Of a stretch of DNA of 64,000 nucleotides, positions 38,832-49,451 are shown piece after piece; within the stretch, counting starts at the first letter, position 1, and the number at the start of each line of letters is the position of its first letter. The notes beneath the pieces are model-generated. The model was not told the origin of the DNA and did no database searches. It was given only the letters and a program-made list of their open reading frames with translations. Origin of the DNA: Desulfovibrio sp. Its GTDB lineage: Bacteria > Desulfobacterota > Desulfovibrionia > Desulfovibrionales > Desulfovibrionaceae. Made by a program: the position numbers and the translations under genes. The stretch lies in assembly GCA_031291035.1 (NCBI GenBank), contig JAISLI010000038.1, positions 1 to 64,000 on the forward strand, given 5' to 3'.

Positions 38832-39404
38832 TCATTGTTGTCCCCAGCGCGGACACTCGTGCCGCAAGCCGAGCTGATCAAAAATTCTGCCGCTGAATTG
38901 CCGCAGCATCGCCTCAAGTGTTTGCGGCAACATGTAAAATCCCGGCGAGAAAGGCATAATCACGGCGCCGGCCTCTTTCAGGGCCAACATATTGCGCAGG
39001 TGGACAAGCGAGAGCGGACTTTCGCGGGTCACAAGCACAAGGGGCAGTCCTTCCTTCAGTGCGACATCACCTGCCCGGTGTATGAGATTGCGGGAGTCTC
39101 CTCCGGCAAGCGCGCCCAATGTTCCCATGGAACAGGGTATAATCAGCATGGCGGAGCCATCCGCGCCATGCCACCATGAACCGCTCGCCGGCCCGGCGGC
39201 CAAATTATCCGCGCTGTGCGCATAGTCCGCCAGAGCAGTCAGCGCCTCCGGGCCCGCCGAACATTCAATTTCAAGCACGGACAGCGCCGCGGGCGAAACA
39301 ACGCAATGCGTCTCCACTCCGTTCATGGCTGATAATTCACGCAATACCAGGCGCGCGAGCGGCATTCCGCTGGCTCCGCTGACCCCCACAAAAATTCTGC
39401 GCAT
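38832..39404 (-). CDS. ubiX: UbiX-family flavin prenyltransferase
   Basis: RRIFVGVSGASGMPLARLVL...LIIPCSMGTLGALAGGDSRNLIHRAGDVALKEGLPLVLVTRESPLS. Confidence 0.92.
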   Translation of the reverse strand: MRRIFVGVSGASGMPLARLVLRELSAMNGVETHCVVSPAALSVLEIECSAGPEALTALADYAHSADNLAAGPASGSWWHGADGSAMLIIPCSMGTLGALAGGDSRNLIHRAGDVALKEGLPLVLVTRESPLSLVHLRNMLALKEAGAVIMPFSPGFYMLPQTLEAMLRQFSGRIFDQLGLRHECPRWGQQ

Positions 39405-39550
39405 ATCTTCCCCCGCATTGTTATCGCCTAAAAACCGCTCCGCAGTAAATAAATTTTTTACCTTGTTTTTCAATATATTACCAGTAAATAAAAAGATGTC
39501 TGCAGGTTGCTCCCTCTTGATAAATATGCCAATGATGCTATCGTTTGATC

Positions 39551-40450
39551 ATGGCAAGTTATGGAACAAAAGATAATCAAAGCCTGTGGACACACAGCAG
39601 TTTTGTCATTTTTAATGAAGTGCAGCAGAAAAAACTGCCTGTGGATCTGCGTTGCGGAATTTCACTTGACGGGAGGGGCTGCGTCGAAGTTGTTCTGAGC
39701 GGCCTTTTTTCGGAACTTGAAAACAACAGCGTCACGTATGTGATTGACCAATTGACGCCCCTGCCGGGTAAGGGCAGCGAGGATGGGAAAAGCTGCTCTT
39801 TTTCCTTTATCCTCGACAGACAGTACACCTCGGGCGGTATTGAAAAACTGAATTTCTCCGGCCGCGGCACCGTCGTTGAGGTCAAAAAAAACGCTGCCGG
39901 CAAACCCGAACAGCTGTTGTTGCGCCTCGCTCCCAATCTGGTTACAAGCAAAGTGCGCAGGGAGCGGCGAATCAGCTGGAAAGCCGGGGACACCAAGGTG
40001 CTGTGGTGTATTGCCATGCCTGACCTGCCTGAAAAAATGAACAATCTTCGCGAGCGCATTGCAGCGCACTATAACGCCGCCAAAAGCAGCATCAGCGTGG
40101 AGTTGAAAGACATTTCAGCAAGCGGCGCCTGTGCGCGTGTCATGGATAATTCATACGCCCAAAAGTATGCCCCCAACGATTACCACATGCTGTTTTTTGT
40201 CCCCATGAATGCCGCCGGGCAACCCCCGTTTACGATTCTCGGGAAAAGAGTCGGGGCAAACCGCAAGGACAACGGCGGCTCATTCCTCCTGCCTCTGCAT
40301 TTCTACTACGAGCTTGACTGGGGGAAAAGCGGTCAGACTTTGACCTGGGTCTACATTCAGCACATTGGCTCAGAACGCATGCGCCACTTCCTGAAAAGCA
40401 GGAGTGGCGACACCATTCGTGCACCCCTGTCAGGTACGCAACAAGCCTGA
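39551..40450 (+). CDS. PilZ-domain protein (putative c-di-GMP receptor)
   Basis: VRRERRISW...SISVELKDISASGACARV: RxxxR and (D/N)xSxxG motifs. Confidence 0.6.
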   Translation: MASYGTKDNQSLWTHSSFVIFNEVQQKKLPVDLRCGISLDGRGCVEVVLSGLFSELENNSVTYVIDQLTPLPGKGSEDGKSCSFSFILDRQYTSGGIEKLNFSGRGTVVEVKKNAAGKPEQLLLRLAPNLVTSKVRRERRISWKAGDTKVLWCIAMPDLPEKMNNLRERIAAHYNAAKSSISVELKDISASGACARVMDNSYAQKYAPNDYHMLFFVPMNAAGQPPFTILGKRVGANRKDNGGSFLLPLHFYYELDWGKSGQTLTWVYIQHIGSERMRHFLKSRSGDTIRAPLSGTQQA

Positions 40451-40487
40451 CTTGGCGCGCCGGACAGGAGTCGCGGTTTTTACTTGC

Positions 40488-40564
40488 GCGCCCGTAGCTC
40501 AGTCGGATAGAGCGTCGGCCTCCGGAGCCGAATGTCGCAGGTTCGAATCCTGCCGGGCGCGCCA
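40488..40564 (+). tRNA. tRNA-Arg (anticodon CCG)
   Basis: GCGCCCG-TA-GCTC...GAGC-G-TCGGC-CTCCGGA-GCCGA-...-GCAGG-TTCGAAT-CCTGC-CGGGCGC-GCCA folds as a cloverleaf; encoded CCA. Confidence 0.95.
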
Positions 40565-40739
40565 GGAATACCACAGGGGGTTACGTGAAAAAATCGTAAT
40601 CCCCCTTCCTGTCGGGATTCCCCTTGTCCGGCCATGGCGGCCCTTTGACATGCCGGTCGTGAACGGATACGTTGCGCGTGGAAATCGCAATTGAGGGGTT
40701 GCGCCGCGCGGCCGGCCGGAATCGGGGAGAAAGGGAGAT

Positions 40740-41603
40740 ATGGATGCCGTCTATCTGAATCCGCGCTATCTGGAAAATGTCGTTTCCTGCCCTGTCTGCG
40801 AAAGGGCGGAGAGTTCGGTCGCCTATGGCGTGACCGGGCATGTGAAGGTCATGCGTTGCGCTTGTGGCGTTTTTTACTGCGACAACCGTCTCACCGAAGA
40901 AGGACTGGCGATATACTGGAAAGACTATCTTGACAATGAACACAATGCCGACGATGCGGAACGCGCCCTGCGGCGTCGCATGTATCTGGTTGACTTCGAC
41001 TATATTGCGCGCTTTTTGCGGGATACATCGAAAATTCTGGATGTCGGCTGCGCCGACGGGCTTTTTCTTGATCTGTTCGCCGCGCGGGGACATGTCTGCG
41101 GCGGGGTGGAATTCGGACACAGCGCGGCCCGGGCGGCGGCGCAAAAATACCCGGTGTGGGAGGGGTATTTCCCCGATCTGGACATTCCGCCGGACCATGA
41201 CCTGATTATTTTTCGCGGCGTGCTGCAATATTTGCAGAAACCGCGCCTCTTTTTCCAGAAAGCCGTTTCCCTGCTCCGTCGGGGCGGGCTGATTTTCATC
41301 ACCGCCCAGCCCAATATGGATTCGTATTGCCACAGGCTGTATCAGAACAAATTCAGGTTTCGGCTTACGCCATGCGATTGCGTGGGCTTCAGCCCGAAAT
41401 CCCTTTCCGGCGAATTCGCTTTGCTGCGGTGCAGTCTCGTCGGAGAGCAATTTTTTTATGAAGAAACGCCCTATGCGAATCCGGAAGAGGATATCGCGGC
41501 CGTACACAAGGCGTTGCAATGCGGAAGGGCCGGCGGCGCGGTTATGGAAACCTCGCCTCCGTTCTGGGGGAACATGATGACGCTTGTCTTCCGGAAACAG
41601 TGA
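40740..41603 (+). CDS. class I SAM-dependent methyltransferase with N-terminal cysteine-containing segment
   Basis: SCPVCERAESS; SKILDVGCADGLFLDLFAARGHVCGGVEFG. Confidence 0.75.
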   Translation: MDAVYLNPRYLENVVSCPVCERAESSVAYGVTGHVKVMRCACGVFYCDNRLTEEGLAIYWKDYLDNEHNADDAERALRRRMYLVDFDYIARFLRDTSKILDVGCADGLFLDLFAARGHVCGGVEFGHSAARAAAQKYPVWEGYFPDLDIPPDHDLIIFRGVLQYLQKPRLFFQKAVSLLRRGGLIFITAQPNMDSYCHRLYQNKFRFRLTPCDCVGFSPKSLSGEFALLRCSLVGEQFFYEETPYANPEEDIAAVHKALQCGRAGGAVMETSPPFWGNMMTLVFRKQ

Positions 41604-41644
41604 GTCGCGCCTCAGGCGCGTTGAGGCATCCATCCGGAGATAGT

Positions 41645-43306
41645 ATGCAATGCGCGCTATTGCAGATAAATCCCGTGGTCGGCGATATCGGCGGAAACCT
41701 CAGGCGCATTGCCGGGGCCTATGAGGCGGCGCTGGCATGCGGCGCGCGGCTCTGCGTCACGCCGGAGCTGGCCCTTGTCGGGTATCCGCCGCGCGACTTT
41801 CTGCTCTACCCGGCCTTTGTCGGTGAGGCCGAAAAGGCCCTCGCCGCCTTGGCCCGAAAGACTTCGGGACAAAACTGCGCCCTCATTCTGGGCACCGTCG
41901 GCCGCAATCCGTCAGGCGCAGGCAACCCTTTGCACAATCAGGCGGTTGGACTTCGGGACGGCGGAATTGTTTTCCGCTACAACAAACGCCTTTTGCCGAC
42001 TTACGATGTTTTTGACGAAGCGCGTTATTTTCAGGCCGGCGACAAACCCTGCGTTTGGGAATTTGAAGGCCTGCGTTTCGCGCTCACCGTGTGCGAGGAC
42101 ATCTGGAATGACAGCGCGTCCTGCACGACTCCCGCATACGCCCTTGATCCTCTGGCGGACCTGCCGCCCTTTGACGTGCTTGTCAATCTTTCCGCTTCTC
42201 CTTTTACCGTCGGCAAACAGCGGCAACGGGAGGACATGCTTTCCGCCATCGCCCGCAAATTCGGCGTGCCTATTCTCTATGCCAACTGCGCGGGGGGCAA
42301 TGACGACCTGATTTTTGACGGCAGAAGCATGTGTGTCGGCCGGGACGGCCGCCTTTCCGCTCGCGCCGAAGGATTTGCGGAAGCCGTGCTCTGTGTGGAT
42401 GTGTCCGCCGAACGGGACGAAATCGCCGGACAAGTTTGCCCGCTTTCAGGCGAGGACGATTTTACGCCCGAGGCGGAGATATGGAGCGCTCTTGTCCTGG
42501 GCACACGGGATTACTGTCTTAAAACAGGTCATGATTCCGTGGTGCTGGGTATTTCGGGCGGCATCGACTCCGCGCTGACGGCGGCCATAGCCTGCGCGGC
42601 TCTGGGCTCCGGGAAAGTGCATGGCGTGCTGATGCCCTCTCCCTATTCCAGCGCTAACAGCCTCACGGACGCTTTGGCCCTGGCGCGCAATCTCGGCATG
42701 AAGACAACGATATTGCCCATTGATCCCGTCATGAAAGCCTATGATGATGTCCTGTCGCAGCCTTTCCGGGGACGCGGCAAAGATGTGACGGAGGAAAACC
42801 TCCAGGCGCGCATCCGGGGCAATCTGTTGATGGCTTTTTCCAATAAATTCGGTGAAATACTGCTGACAACCGGAAACAAATCGGAGATTTCAGTCGGCTA
42901 TTGCACGATATATGGGGATATGTGCGGCGCGCTGGCCGTCATCGGCGATCTATACAAGACGCAGGTCTACCGTCTGGCGCGCTGGTTCAACGCGCGCCGG
43001 GGAGTTCTTCCGGATGACATTCTTCTGAAAGCCCCGTCCGCTGAGTTGCGGCCCGACCAGACAGACCGGGACAGCCTGCCTCCTTATGAAGAACTGGATG
43101 CCATACTGCATTGCCTGATTGAAGAAAGGCTGAGCGTTGAAGCCATTGTGGACGCCGGACACGAGAGGGCGACCGTGGACGGCATAGCCCGGTTGATGCA
43201 CGCGGCGGAGTTCAAACGCCGCCAGGCGGCGCCGGTGCTCAAAATCACCCGGCAGGCTTTCGGCATAGGCCGGCGAATGCCGCTGGCTTGCGCCGCCTTG
43301 CCATGA
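41645..43306 (+). CDS. nadE: glutamine-dependent NAD+ synthetase
   Basis: N-terminal nitrilase domain (QINPVVGDIGGN; CEDIWND) plus GISGGIDSALTAAIACAALG. Confidence 0.95.
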   Translation: MQCALLQINPVVGDIGGNLRRIAGAYEAALACGARLCVTPELALVGYPPRDFLLYPAFVGEAEKALAALARKTSGQNCALILGTVGRNPSGAGNPLHNQAVGLRDGGIVFRYNKRLLPTYDVFDEARYFQAGDKPCVWEFEGLRFALTVCEDIWNDSASCTTPAYALDPLADLPPFDVLVNLSASPFTVGKQRQREDMLSAIARKFGVPILYANCAGGNDDLIFDGRSMCVGRDGRLSARAEGFAEAVLCVDVSAERDEIAGQVCPLSGEDDFTPEAEIWSALVLGTRDYCLKTGHDSVVLGISGGIDSALTAAIACAALGSGKVHGVLMPSPYSSANSLTDALALARNLGMKTTILPIDPVMKAYDDVLSQPFRGRGKDVTEENLQARIRGNLLMAFSNKFGEILLTTGNKSEISVGYCTIYGDMCGALAVIGDLYKTQVYRLARWFNARRGVLPDDILLKAPSAELRPDQTDRDSLPPYEELDAILHCLIEERLSVEAIVDAGHERATVDGIARLMHAAEFKRRQAAPVLKITRQAFGIGRRMPLACAALP

Positions 43307-43375
43307 ATGGAAAAATTCGCTAATCTGATAGCTATCTCTCGTTTATTTTTGAATTTTGTTGTTGGATTGGCGCGC

Positions 43376-44128
43376 ATGAGAACATTTTTTCCGTACGGGA
43401 TGCGACGAATCGGGGCCTTGAATCTTTCCGTCGCCATGTGTTGTTTTTTCGTCTTGTGCCCCGCGTCCGCATTCGCCGCGCAGGCCGCCGGCGAGGGGAC
43501 GGTTTCCGCTGAAAACGAGAGGCCGGTTTCCGTCGATATTGTGGACGCGCCTCCGGCGGATCCCGCTTCGAGGGTGAAAATTTTTGGTACGGTGGAATTC
43601 AAGCGTCCCTTGTCGTCCCTGCCCGGCTGGCTCAACGTCTTGAGCCGCAACAAAGGCGATCCCGTTTTTACCGACGGCCGTCGCCTTGCCAAAAATGTTA
43701 CCTGGGATCAGTTCAGGGAACAGGCCAAAAAGTTTCAGGGACTTGACCTGTTGCGTTTTGTGACCAAATTTTGGAACTCCTGGCCTTACAAGGAGGACAT
43801 CGTCAACTGGGGAGTGGAGGACTATTGGGAAATCCCCGCGGAATTTCTGCAGCGTTCCGGTGATTGCGAGGATTACGCCATTATCAAATATTTTACGCTC
43901 AAGGAATTGGGCATTCCGCCCGAGGATATGCGTATCGTGGTGGTGCGCGACACAATCCGCAATCTCGGTCACGCTGTACTGATTGTCTATATGCAAAACG
44001 ACGCCTATGTGCTTGACAATCTCAGTAACGTCGTTTTGTCGAACACGCGTTTCCGCCATTACAGCCCGCAGTATTCCGTCAACGAATTCGGGCGGTGGGC
44101 GCATCTTAAGGGCCGACAGGCGAAGTAG
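43376..44128 (+). CDS. LapG-like periplasmic transglutaminase-fold cysteine protease
   Basis: LQRSGDCEDYAIIKYFTLKELGIPPEDMRIVVVRDTIRNLGHAVLIVYMQNDAYVLDNLS: Cys-His-Asp triad of the BTLCP family. Confidence 0.85.
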   Translation: MRTFFPYGMRRIGALNLSVAMCCFFVLCPASAFAAQAAGEGTVSAENERPVSVDIVDAPPADPASRVKIFGTVEFKRPLSSLPGWLNVLSRNKGDPVFTDGRRLAKNVTWDQFREQAKKFQGLDLLRFVTKFWNSWPYKEDIVNWGVEDYWEIPAEFLQRSGDCEDYAIIKYFTLKELGIPPEDMRIVVVRDTIRNLGHAVLIVYMQNDAYVLDNLSNVVLSNTRFRHYSPQYSVNEFGRWAHLKGRQAK

Positions 44129-44134
44129 GTACGT

Positions 44135-46240
44135 ATGGAATTGCAGAACACAGGTGCGGAGGCCATCGCAAGCCAGTACCGCATGAAAAAAACAGTTGTT
44201 GTGACGGCGGGCGCGTTGCTGTTTGTGGTGCTCACGGTGATCGCCGGGGTACTCTGCAACCTTCAGTTCAAATACAGTACCCGGGAGACGCTCTCAACCC
44301 AGCGCGACATGCAGCAGGTCTGGGTGGACAAATCCTTGGAAGCCATCCGTTCCTGGCGCGGTGTTCTTGTCGAGCAGGCGCGCGCCATCAGCACCTCGGA
44401 AATGTTCCGCCTGTTCGCCGTGGATGTGAAATCCCTCGGCCCGGACGGACCGGCGCGCGTCTCCGCCCCTGGCGCGTCCCGCAGTGAGGACAAGGCCGTC
44501 TCTTCCCTGGCGGAGCAGCTTGCCTACATGCGGGACATATTGCTTGATACCGTGCGGCGCAGACAATGGATATCCGCGCGTGTCCTTACGGAAGGAGGCG
44601 AGGCGCTCATAACCCCCGAATTTGCCGAGCCCCTGCTTCCCGTCCAGACAGAGCTTGTCAAGCGGGCGGCCGCCGCCAGAACGACGGTTTTCGGCCCTGT
44701 GCGCAGGCAGGACGATGTTGTGATGATGGATGTGGCGGACCCTTTATATGAGATGCCCGGCAAGGATGAGCCCAGGCCCGTCGCCTTTTTGCTCGTCACC
44801 CTGCCCATGGAAAAAAATCTGTCGGGTTTTCTGGCGCAAAGTCCGGATCAGAACCGCGAATTTCTGCCGTGCATTCTCAATCGCGGCCCGCGGGGCACAG
44901 AAGCCGTACTGTGGCGTGACGGCGCCATACGCATCGTGCGCGCCGGTTTTGAACCTGACGCCGACTTGTCCCTGCCCTTCAGGAAGCGTCAGCTTGTCGG
45001 CGGCGGCGGAGAGGCGTACTCGTTGGGAAGCCGCCTGACGGAGATGGACTGGTGCGTCATGCTTGAAGTGCCGGCCGCTGTGGTGGACGGCCTGCTGGAA
45101 AGCCGGAGGCGCCAGATATACGGTCTGGGCGTGCTCGGCAGCGTCGGGGCGGCTCTTTTGCTGGCCTTTGCCTGGGCAAGCATTGTAAGCCGTTCACACA
45201 GGGCCACGTCCAGGCATTTCCAGCGCCTCTATACGGTCATACGGCAGCAGAAACTTATGCTGGACAGCATCAACGCCTCTCTGCAGGTGGGGCTCCTGCT
45301 TGTGGACGGCGAAGGCCATGTGCAGGTGTGCAACCCCGCTTTCTGCCAGATTTCCGGAAAAACTGAGGAAGACCTGGCCGGCCTCCCCCTGGACGGAGCA
45401 TTGCCTTCACAGGCCGCCGAAGACATGCGCGCCTGCATGAATTGTGTGGCGGGCGTCGGGGAGATGGCCAGCATTGAAATTTCTCTGGATTCTCATGACG
45501 GCCTTCGCCTGTACCGCGTCACGCTGTTCCCCTTTGAGGACCAGCAGGATGCCGGGGAGAGCAAAACGGGGGGATGCGTCGGGATATTCCAGGACATTAC
45601 GGAATTCCGCCGCAAGGCAGAGGAAGCCCGCAAGCGGCAGGGCAACCTCATTGCCGCGCTCGTGCGCGCCATTGAAAGCGTGGATGAGAATCTGATCGGG
45701 CATTCCCAAAAGATGGAACGTGTTGTGGAATTGCTTTCCGCGCAGATGGATCTGGAGGAAAAGGACAGGGCGACCCTCCGTCTTGCCGCGCGTCTCTGCC
45801 AGATCGGCAAAATTTTCGTGCCGCGCAATCTGCTTACCAAAATCGGCAAGCTCACGGCCGAGGAACAGCAGGAGCTCATGCGCGCGCCGGAATACGCCTA
45901 TAATGCCTTGCGCGATTTGCAGTTCGACCTGCCCGTGCCCGAGGCGGTATACCAGATGGGTGAGCGCATGGACGGCACAGGCAGTCCGCAACGCCTTGAA
46001 GGCGAACAAATTGTGACCAACGCCCGCATCCTCGCCGTTGTCAACGCCTTTTGCGCCATGACCAGCGCGCGTTCCTACCGCGCCGGCATGAACCCGGCGC
46101 AGGCCATTGAACTGCTTGCCAGGAATCCGGGTTTTGACGCGAAAGTGGTGGAAAATCTCGCGGCGCTGTCGATTGAGGAACTCCGGAACGCCCTGAATGC
46201 CGGGGAGGGCGATAACGGAGGCGGGGGCAATGACGTGTAA
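44135..46240 (+). CDS. membrane sensor protein with periplasmic domain, PAS and degenerate HD-GYP domain
   Basis: Two TM segments flanking a periplasmic region; PAS (LQVGLLLVDGEGHVQVCNPAFCQISGKTEEDLAG); HD-GYP-like GHSQKMERV...LRLAARLCQIGKIFVP...MDGTGSPQRLEGEQI...ILAVVNAFCAMTSARSYR. Confidence 0.8.
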   Translation: MELQNTGAEAIASQYRMKKTVVVTAGALLFVVLTVIAGVLCNLQFKYSTRETLSTQRDMQQVWVDKSLEAIRSWRGVLVEQARAISTSEMFRLFAVDVKSLGPDGPARVSAPGASRSEDKAVSSLAEQLAYMRDILLDTVRRRQWISARVLTEGGEALITPEFAEPLLPVQTELVKRAAAARTTVFGPVRRQDDVVMMDVADPLYEMPGKDEPRPVAFLLVTLPMEKNLSGFLAQSPDQNREFLPCILNRGPRGTEAVLWRDGAIRIVRAGFEPDADLSLPFRKRQLVGGGGEAYSLGSRLTEMDWCVMLEVPAAVVDGLLESRRRQIYGLGVLGSVGAALLLAFAWASIVSRSHRATSRHFQRLYTVIRQQKLMLDSINASLQVGLLLVDGEGHVQVCNPAFCQISGKTEEDLAGLPLDGALPSQAAEDMRACMNCVAGVGEMASIEISLDSHDGLRLYRVTLFPFEDQQDAGESKTGGCVGIFQDITEFRRKAEEARKRQGNLIAALVRAIESVDENLIGHSQKMERVVELLSAQMDLEEKDRATLRLAARLCQIGKIFVPRNLLTKIGKLTAEEQQELMRAPEYAYNALRDLQFDLPVPEAVYQMGERMDGTGSPQRLEGEQIVTNARILAVVNAFCAMTSARSYRAGMNPAQAIELLARNPGFDAKVVENLAALSIEELRNALNAGEGDNGGGGNDV

Positions 46241-46278
46241 CGCGCAGGCGCCGCCGCTCCGGAATCCGTCCCTGAACG

Positions 46279-46824
46279 TCAGGAGAATTTCGGGCACTCG
46301 CTGAAGGGGAGGCCCTGCCTGTCCCTGGAGGAGACAACCAGATTTTCCGCCTCCAGGGGCCAGCCGATGCCGGGGGCCGGATCGTCATGCCGCAGGCAGC
46401 ACTCGTCTTCCGGCGCGTAGTACTCCGTGCATTTGTAAACAAACTCCGCTTCATCGCTCAATACAAGAAAGCCGTGCGCGAATCCCGGCGGCACCCAGAG
46501 CATGCGGCGGGTTTCATCGTCAAGGACCACGCTGAAACTTTTGCCGAACGTGGGGGAAGACAGGCGCAAATCCACAGCCGCGTCATACACGCTGCCCCGG
46601 ACGACGCGCACCAGTTTGCCCTGTGGCCGGGCGAGCTGGTAATGCATGCCGCGCAGCACGCCGCGGCGCGATTTGCTGTGATTGTCCTGCACAAAAAGGT
46701 GCGGACCGCAGTGGGCCTCAAATTCGTTCTGACGGAAAGTCTCCATAAAAAAGCCGCGGTCGTCGCCGTGTATTTCGGGGGTCAGCAGCACGGGGCCCCC
46801 GGCGGCAAGGGATAAAAATTTCAT
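46279..46824 (-). CDS. rfbC: dTDP-4-dehydrorhamnose 3,5-epimerase
   Basis: TPEIHGDDRGFFMETFRQNEF...QDNHSKSRRGVLRGMHYQ. Confidence 0.95.
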   Translation of the reverse strand: MKFLSLAAGGPVLLTPEIHGDDRGFFMETFRQNEFEAHCGPHLFVQDNHSKSRRGVLRGMHYQLARPQGKLVRVVRGSVYDAAVDLRLSSPTFGKSFSVVLDDETRRMLWVPPGFAHGFLVLSDEAEFVYKCTEYYAPEDECCLRHDDPAPGIGWPLEAENLVVSSRDRQGLPFSECPKFS

Positions 46825-46837
46825 GCGCGCGCCTCGC

Positions 46838-47713
46838 TCATTTCATTTCCAGAAGACGCAGCAAATAGTTGCCGTATCCGGTTTTTCCGAAAAAATTTCC
46901 GGCCCTTTCGATGGCCGCGTCGTCAATCCAGCCCTGCCGCCAGGCGATTTCTTCCGGACAGGCCACTTTCAGGCCCTGCCGCTCCTCAATAGTCTGCACA
47001 TAGGCGGACGCCTCCAGAAGGGACGTGTGCGTGCCCGTGTCCAGCCAGGCAAAACCGCGGCCAAGGCGCTCCACGCGCAGTTGGCCGCGTTCAAGATACA
47101 CTTGGTTGACGCTTGTTATTTCCAGCTCGCCGCGCCGGGAGGGGCGTATGCTTCCGGCAACGTCAACGACGGCGCTGTCATAAAAATACAGGCCGGTTAC
47201 GGCGAAAGGGGAAGGAGCCTTGTCGGGTTTTTCCACAATGGACAGGGGGTTGCCCGCTTCGTCGAAGCTGATGACGCCGAAGCGTTCCGGATCTTTGACC
47301 ATGTAGCCGAAAATGGTCGCTCCTTCTGTGTATGAGGCGGCGCGCCGCAGTTTTTCCGTAAAATGCTGCCCGTGAAAAATATTGTCTCCCAGGATGAGGC
47401 ATACGGGGGAGGACGCCAGAAAGTCCCCGGCTATCAGAAAAGCTTGGGCGATGCCTTCCGGTTTCGGCTGCGGCGCGTAGCGCAGATTCAGGCCGAACTG
47501 CCCTCCGTCCCTGAGCAGCCGCCTATACTGCGGCAGGTCTTCCGGGGTCGAGATTACCAGAATTTCACGGATTCCGGCAAGCATCATCACGGACAGGGGA
47601 TAATAAATCATGGGTTTGTCATAAACGGGCAAAAGCTGTTTTGAAACGCCAAGCGTTATGGGATGCAGCCGTGTGCCGGTGCCGCCGGCCAGGATAACGC
47701 CTTTATAGTCCAT
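46838..47713 (-). CDS. rfbA: glucose-1-phosphate thymidylyltransferase
   Basis: [45 protein letters not shown]. Confidence 0.95.
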   Translation of the reverse strand: MDYKGVILAGGTGTRLHPITLGVSKQLLPVYDKPMIYYPLSVMMLAGIREILVISTPEDLPQYRRLLRDGGQFGLNLRYAPQPKPEGIAQAFLIAGDFLASSPVCLILGDNIFHGQHFTEKLRRAASYTEGATIFGYMVKDPERFGVISFDEAGNPLSIVEKPDKAPSPFAVTGLYFYDSAVVDVAGSIRPSRRGELEITSVNQVYLERGQLRVERLGRGFAWLDTGTHTSLLEASAYVQTIEERQGLKVACPEEIAWRQGWIDDAAIERAGNFFGKTGYGNYLLRLLEMK

Positions 47714-48782
47714 CCCGCCTCCGCTGTGAAAATCCGCGGCGCCCGCCGTCCAGAATCGCCTGCCACCAGGCCTTGTTTTCCAGATACCAGACCACTGTTT
47801 TGCGCAGGCCGGAAATGAAATTTTCCCGCGGGCGCCAGCCCAATTCCCTCCGGATTTTTGCGGCGTCAACAGCATAGCGTGTATCGTGCCCCGGCCGATC
47901 CGCCACAAAACGGATCAAATCCGCGTAGTTCCGCACGCCGGCCGGTTTCACCGCGACCAGTTCTTCCAGCAACGCGCAAATGTTTGTGACGACGTCAATA
48001 TTGCGTTGTTCGTTTTGTCCGCCTATATTGTAGCTCTCCCCAACCCGGCCGCGCGCGAGGACAAGCAGAAGGGCTCCCGCGTGGTCTTCCACGTAAAGCC
48101 AGTCCCGTACCTGCCGTCCGTTGCCGTATACCGGCAGGGCCAGTCCGCTCAGGGCGTTGATGACGGCAAGGGGAATCAGTTTTTCCGGAAATTGTCGGGG
48201 GCCGTAATTGTTGGAGCAGTTGGTCGTGAGCGTCGGCAGGCCGTAGGTCCGCTGCCAGGCCCTCACCAGATGATCAGAAGCGGCTTTGCTGGCGGAATAG
48301 GGGGAACTGGGCGCATAGGCCGTTGTTTCGGTAAATGGGCCGTTGCCGCCTAGGTCTCCGAAAACCTCGTCGGTGGAGATGTGGTGAAAGCGGAAATCAC
48401 GGGCTTTCCGGGGCTGCTTCGCGGCAAGATTTTTGACATGACGGCGGGCTTCCTCCAGCAATACGAAAGTTCCCCGCACGTTGCTTTCCATGAACACGGA
48501 AGGCTCGTCAATGGAGCGGTCGACATGAGTTTCCGCCGCGAGATGCATGACGGCGTCCGGTTCAAAAGTTTCAAAAGCGGCGCGCATCGCCGCCGCGTCG
48601 GCAATGTCCGCCTCAATAAAGTGGTAGCGCGGGTCATTTTCCACTTCCGCAAGGGAAGCGGGATTTCCGGAGTAGGTGAGCTTGTCCACATTGACGACGC
48701 GCCAGTGGCTTGAAGCCAGCACTTTGCGGACAACCGCCGAACCGATGAAGCCGGCGCCGCCTGTCAGCATGAGAGTGGGCAT
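47703..48782 (-). CDS. rfbB: dTDP-glucose 4,6-dehydratase
   Basis: [14 protein letters not shown]...[15 protein letters not shown]...[19 protein letters not shown]. Confidence 0.95.
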   Translation of the reverse strand: MPTLMLTGGAGFIGSAVVRKVLASSHWRVVNVDKLTYSGNPASLAEVENDPRYHFIEADIADAAAMRAAFETFEPDAVMHLAAETHVDRSIDEPSVFMESNVRGTFVLLEEARRHVKNLAAKQPRKARDFRFHHISTDEVFGDLGGNGPFTETTAYAPSSPYSASKAASDHLVRAWQRTYGLPTLTTNCSNNYGPRQFPEKLIPLAVINALSGLALPVYGNGRQVRDWLYVEDHAGALLLVLARGRVGESYNIGGQNEQRNIDVVTNICALLEELVAVKPAGVRNYADLIRFVADRPGHDTRYAVDAAKIRRELGWRPRENFISGLRKTVVWYLENKAWWQAILDGGRRGFSQRRRDGL

Positions 48783-48821
48783 TCCGTTTTCCTCAAAAAC
48801 TCCGGACCTGTCTGAATCCGG

Positions 48822-49445
48822 TCAACAGAAGACCGACGCGCAAACATCCAGCATAACCCGGGCCGCCCCGCCGACGGCGTCAGGTTCAAACGGGGAGGGC
48901 GGCGGCGGCTGACAGTCCGGCCATATGCGGCCCGCCGTGAGCGCCAGCATGCACCCGCCGATGCCGCACTTGCAGACTGTTCCCAAAAAACGGCCCATCA
49001 TGGCTCCAAAAGCCGCGGTCATCGACTCCCCGGCGGGGCGGCCTCTGATAAGCCGTTCGGTAAAGAAGCAGCCCGTCCACGCGCCGGCAAGCGCGCCGAT
49101 CAGGGCGCCGAGGCCGAAGAAAAGCGGAGCGAGCAGAATGGCGCCCGCTATCGCGCCGATCATGCCGGCGAACGTGCCCGACGAGCTTGAGCCGTATTTT
49201 CTCGCCTTGACAACTTGCAGGCCGAATTCCAGAACTTCGCCTGTCAGCGCGAAACCCGCCATCAGTATCCAGAACCGGATGTCCATTTGCGTTGCCGCGG
49301 GATGGGCGAGTTTCCACAAGACCGTGAGGCCAAGCAGCACCCAGTTGCCGGGCAGACCGAAAACATTCAGCAGCAGGACAAAACCGAGCAGCGTCAGAAA
49401 AGCTCCGGCCAGGGCTGTGGCTATGGGAAACGGTAGAAAGTCCAT
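48822..49445 (-). CDS. DUF456 family membrane protein
   Basis: Polytopic; LNVFGLPGNWVLLG...ALTGEVLEFGLQVVKARKYGSS. Confidence 0.7.
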   Translation of the reverse strand: MDFLPFPIATALAGAFLTLLGFVLLLNVFGLPGNWVLLGLTVLWKLAHPAATQMDIRFWILMAGFALTGEVLEFGLQVVKARKYGSSSSGTFAGMIGAIAGAILLAPLFFGLGALIGALAGAWTGCFFTERLIRGRPAGESMTAAFGAMMGRFLGTVCKCGIGGCMLALTAGRIWPDCQPPPPSPFEPDAVGGAARVMLDVCASVFC

Positions 49446-49451
49446 ATCCGG

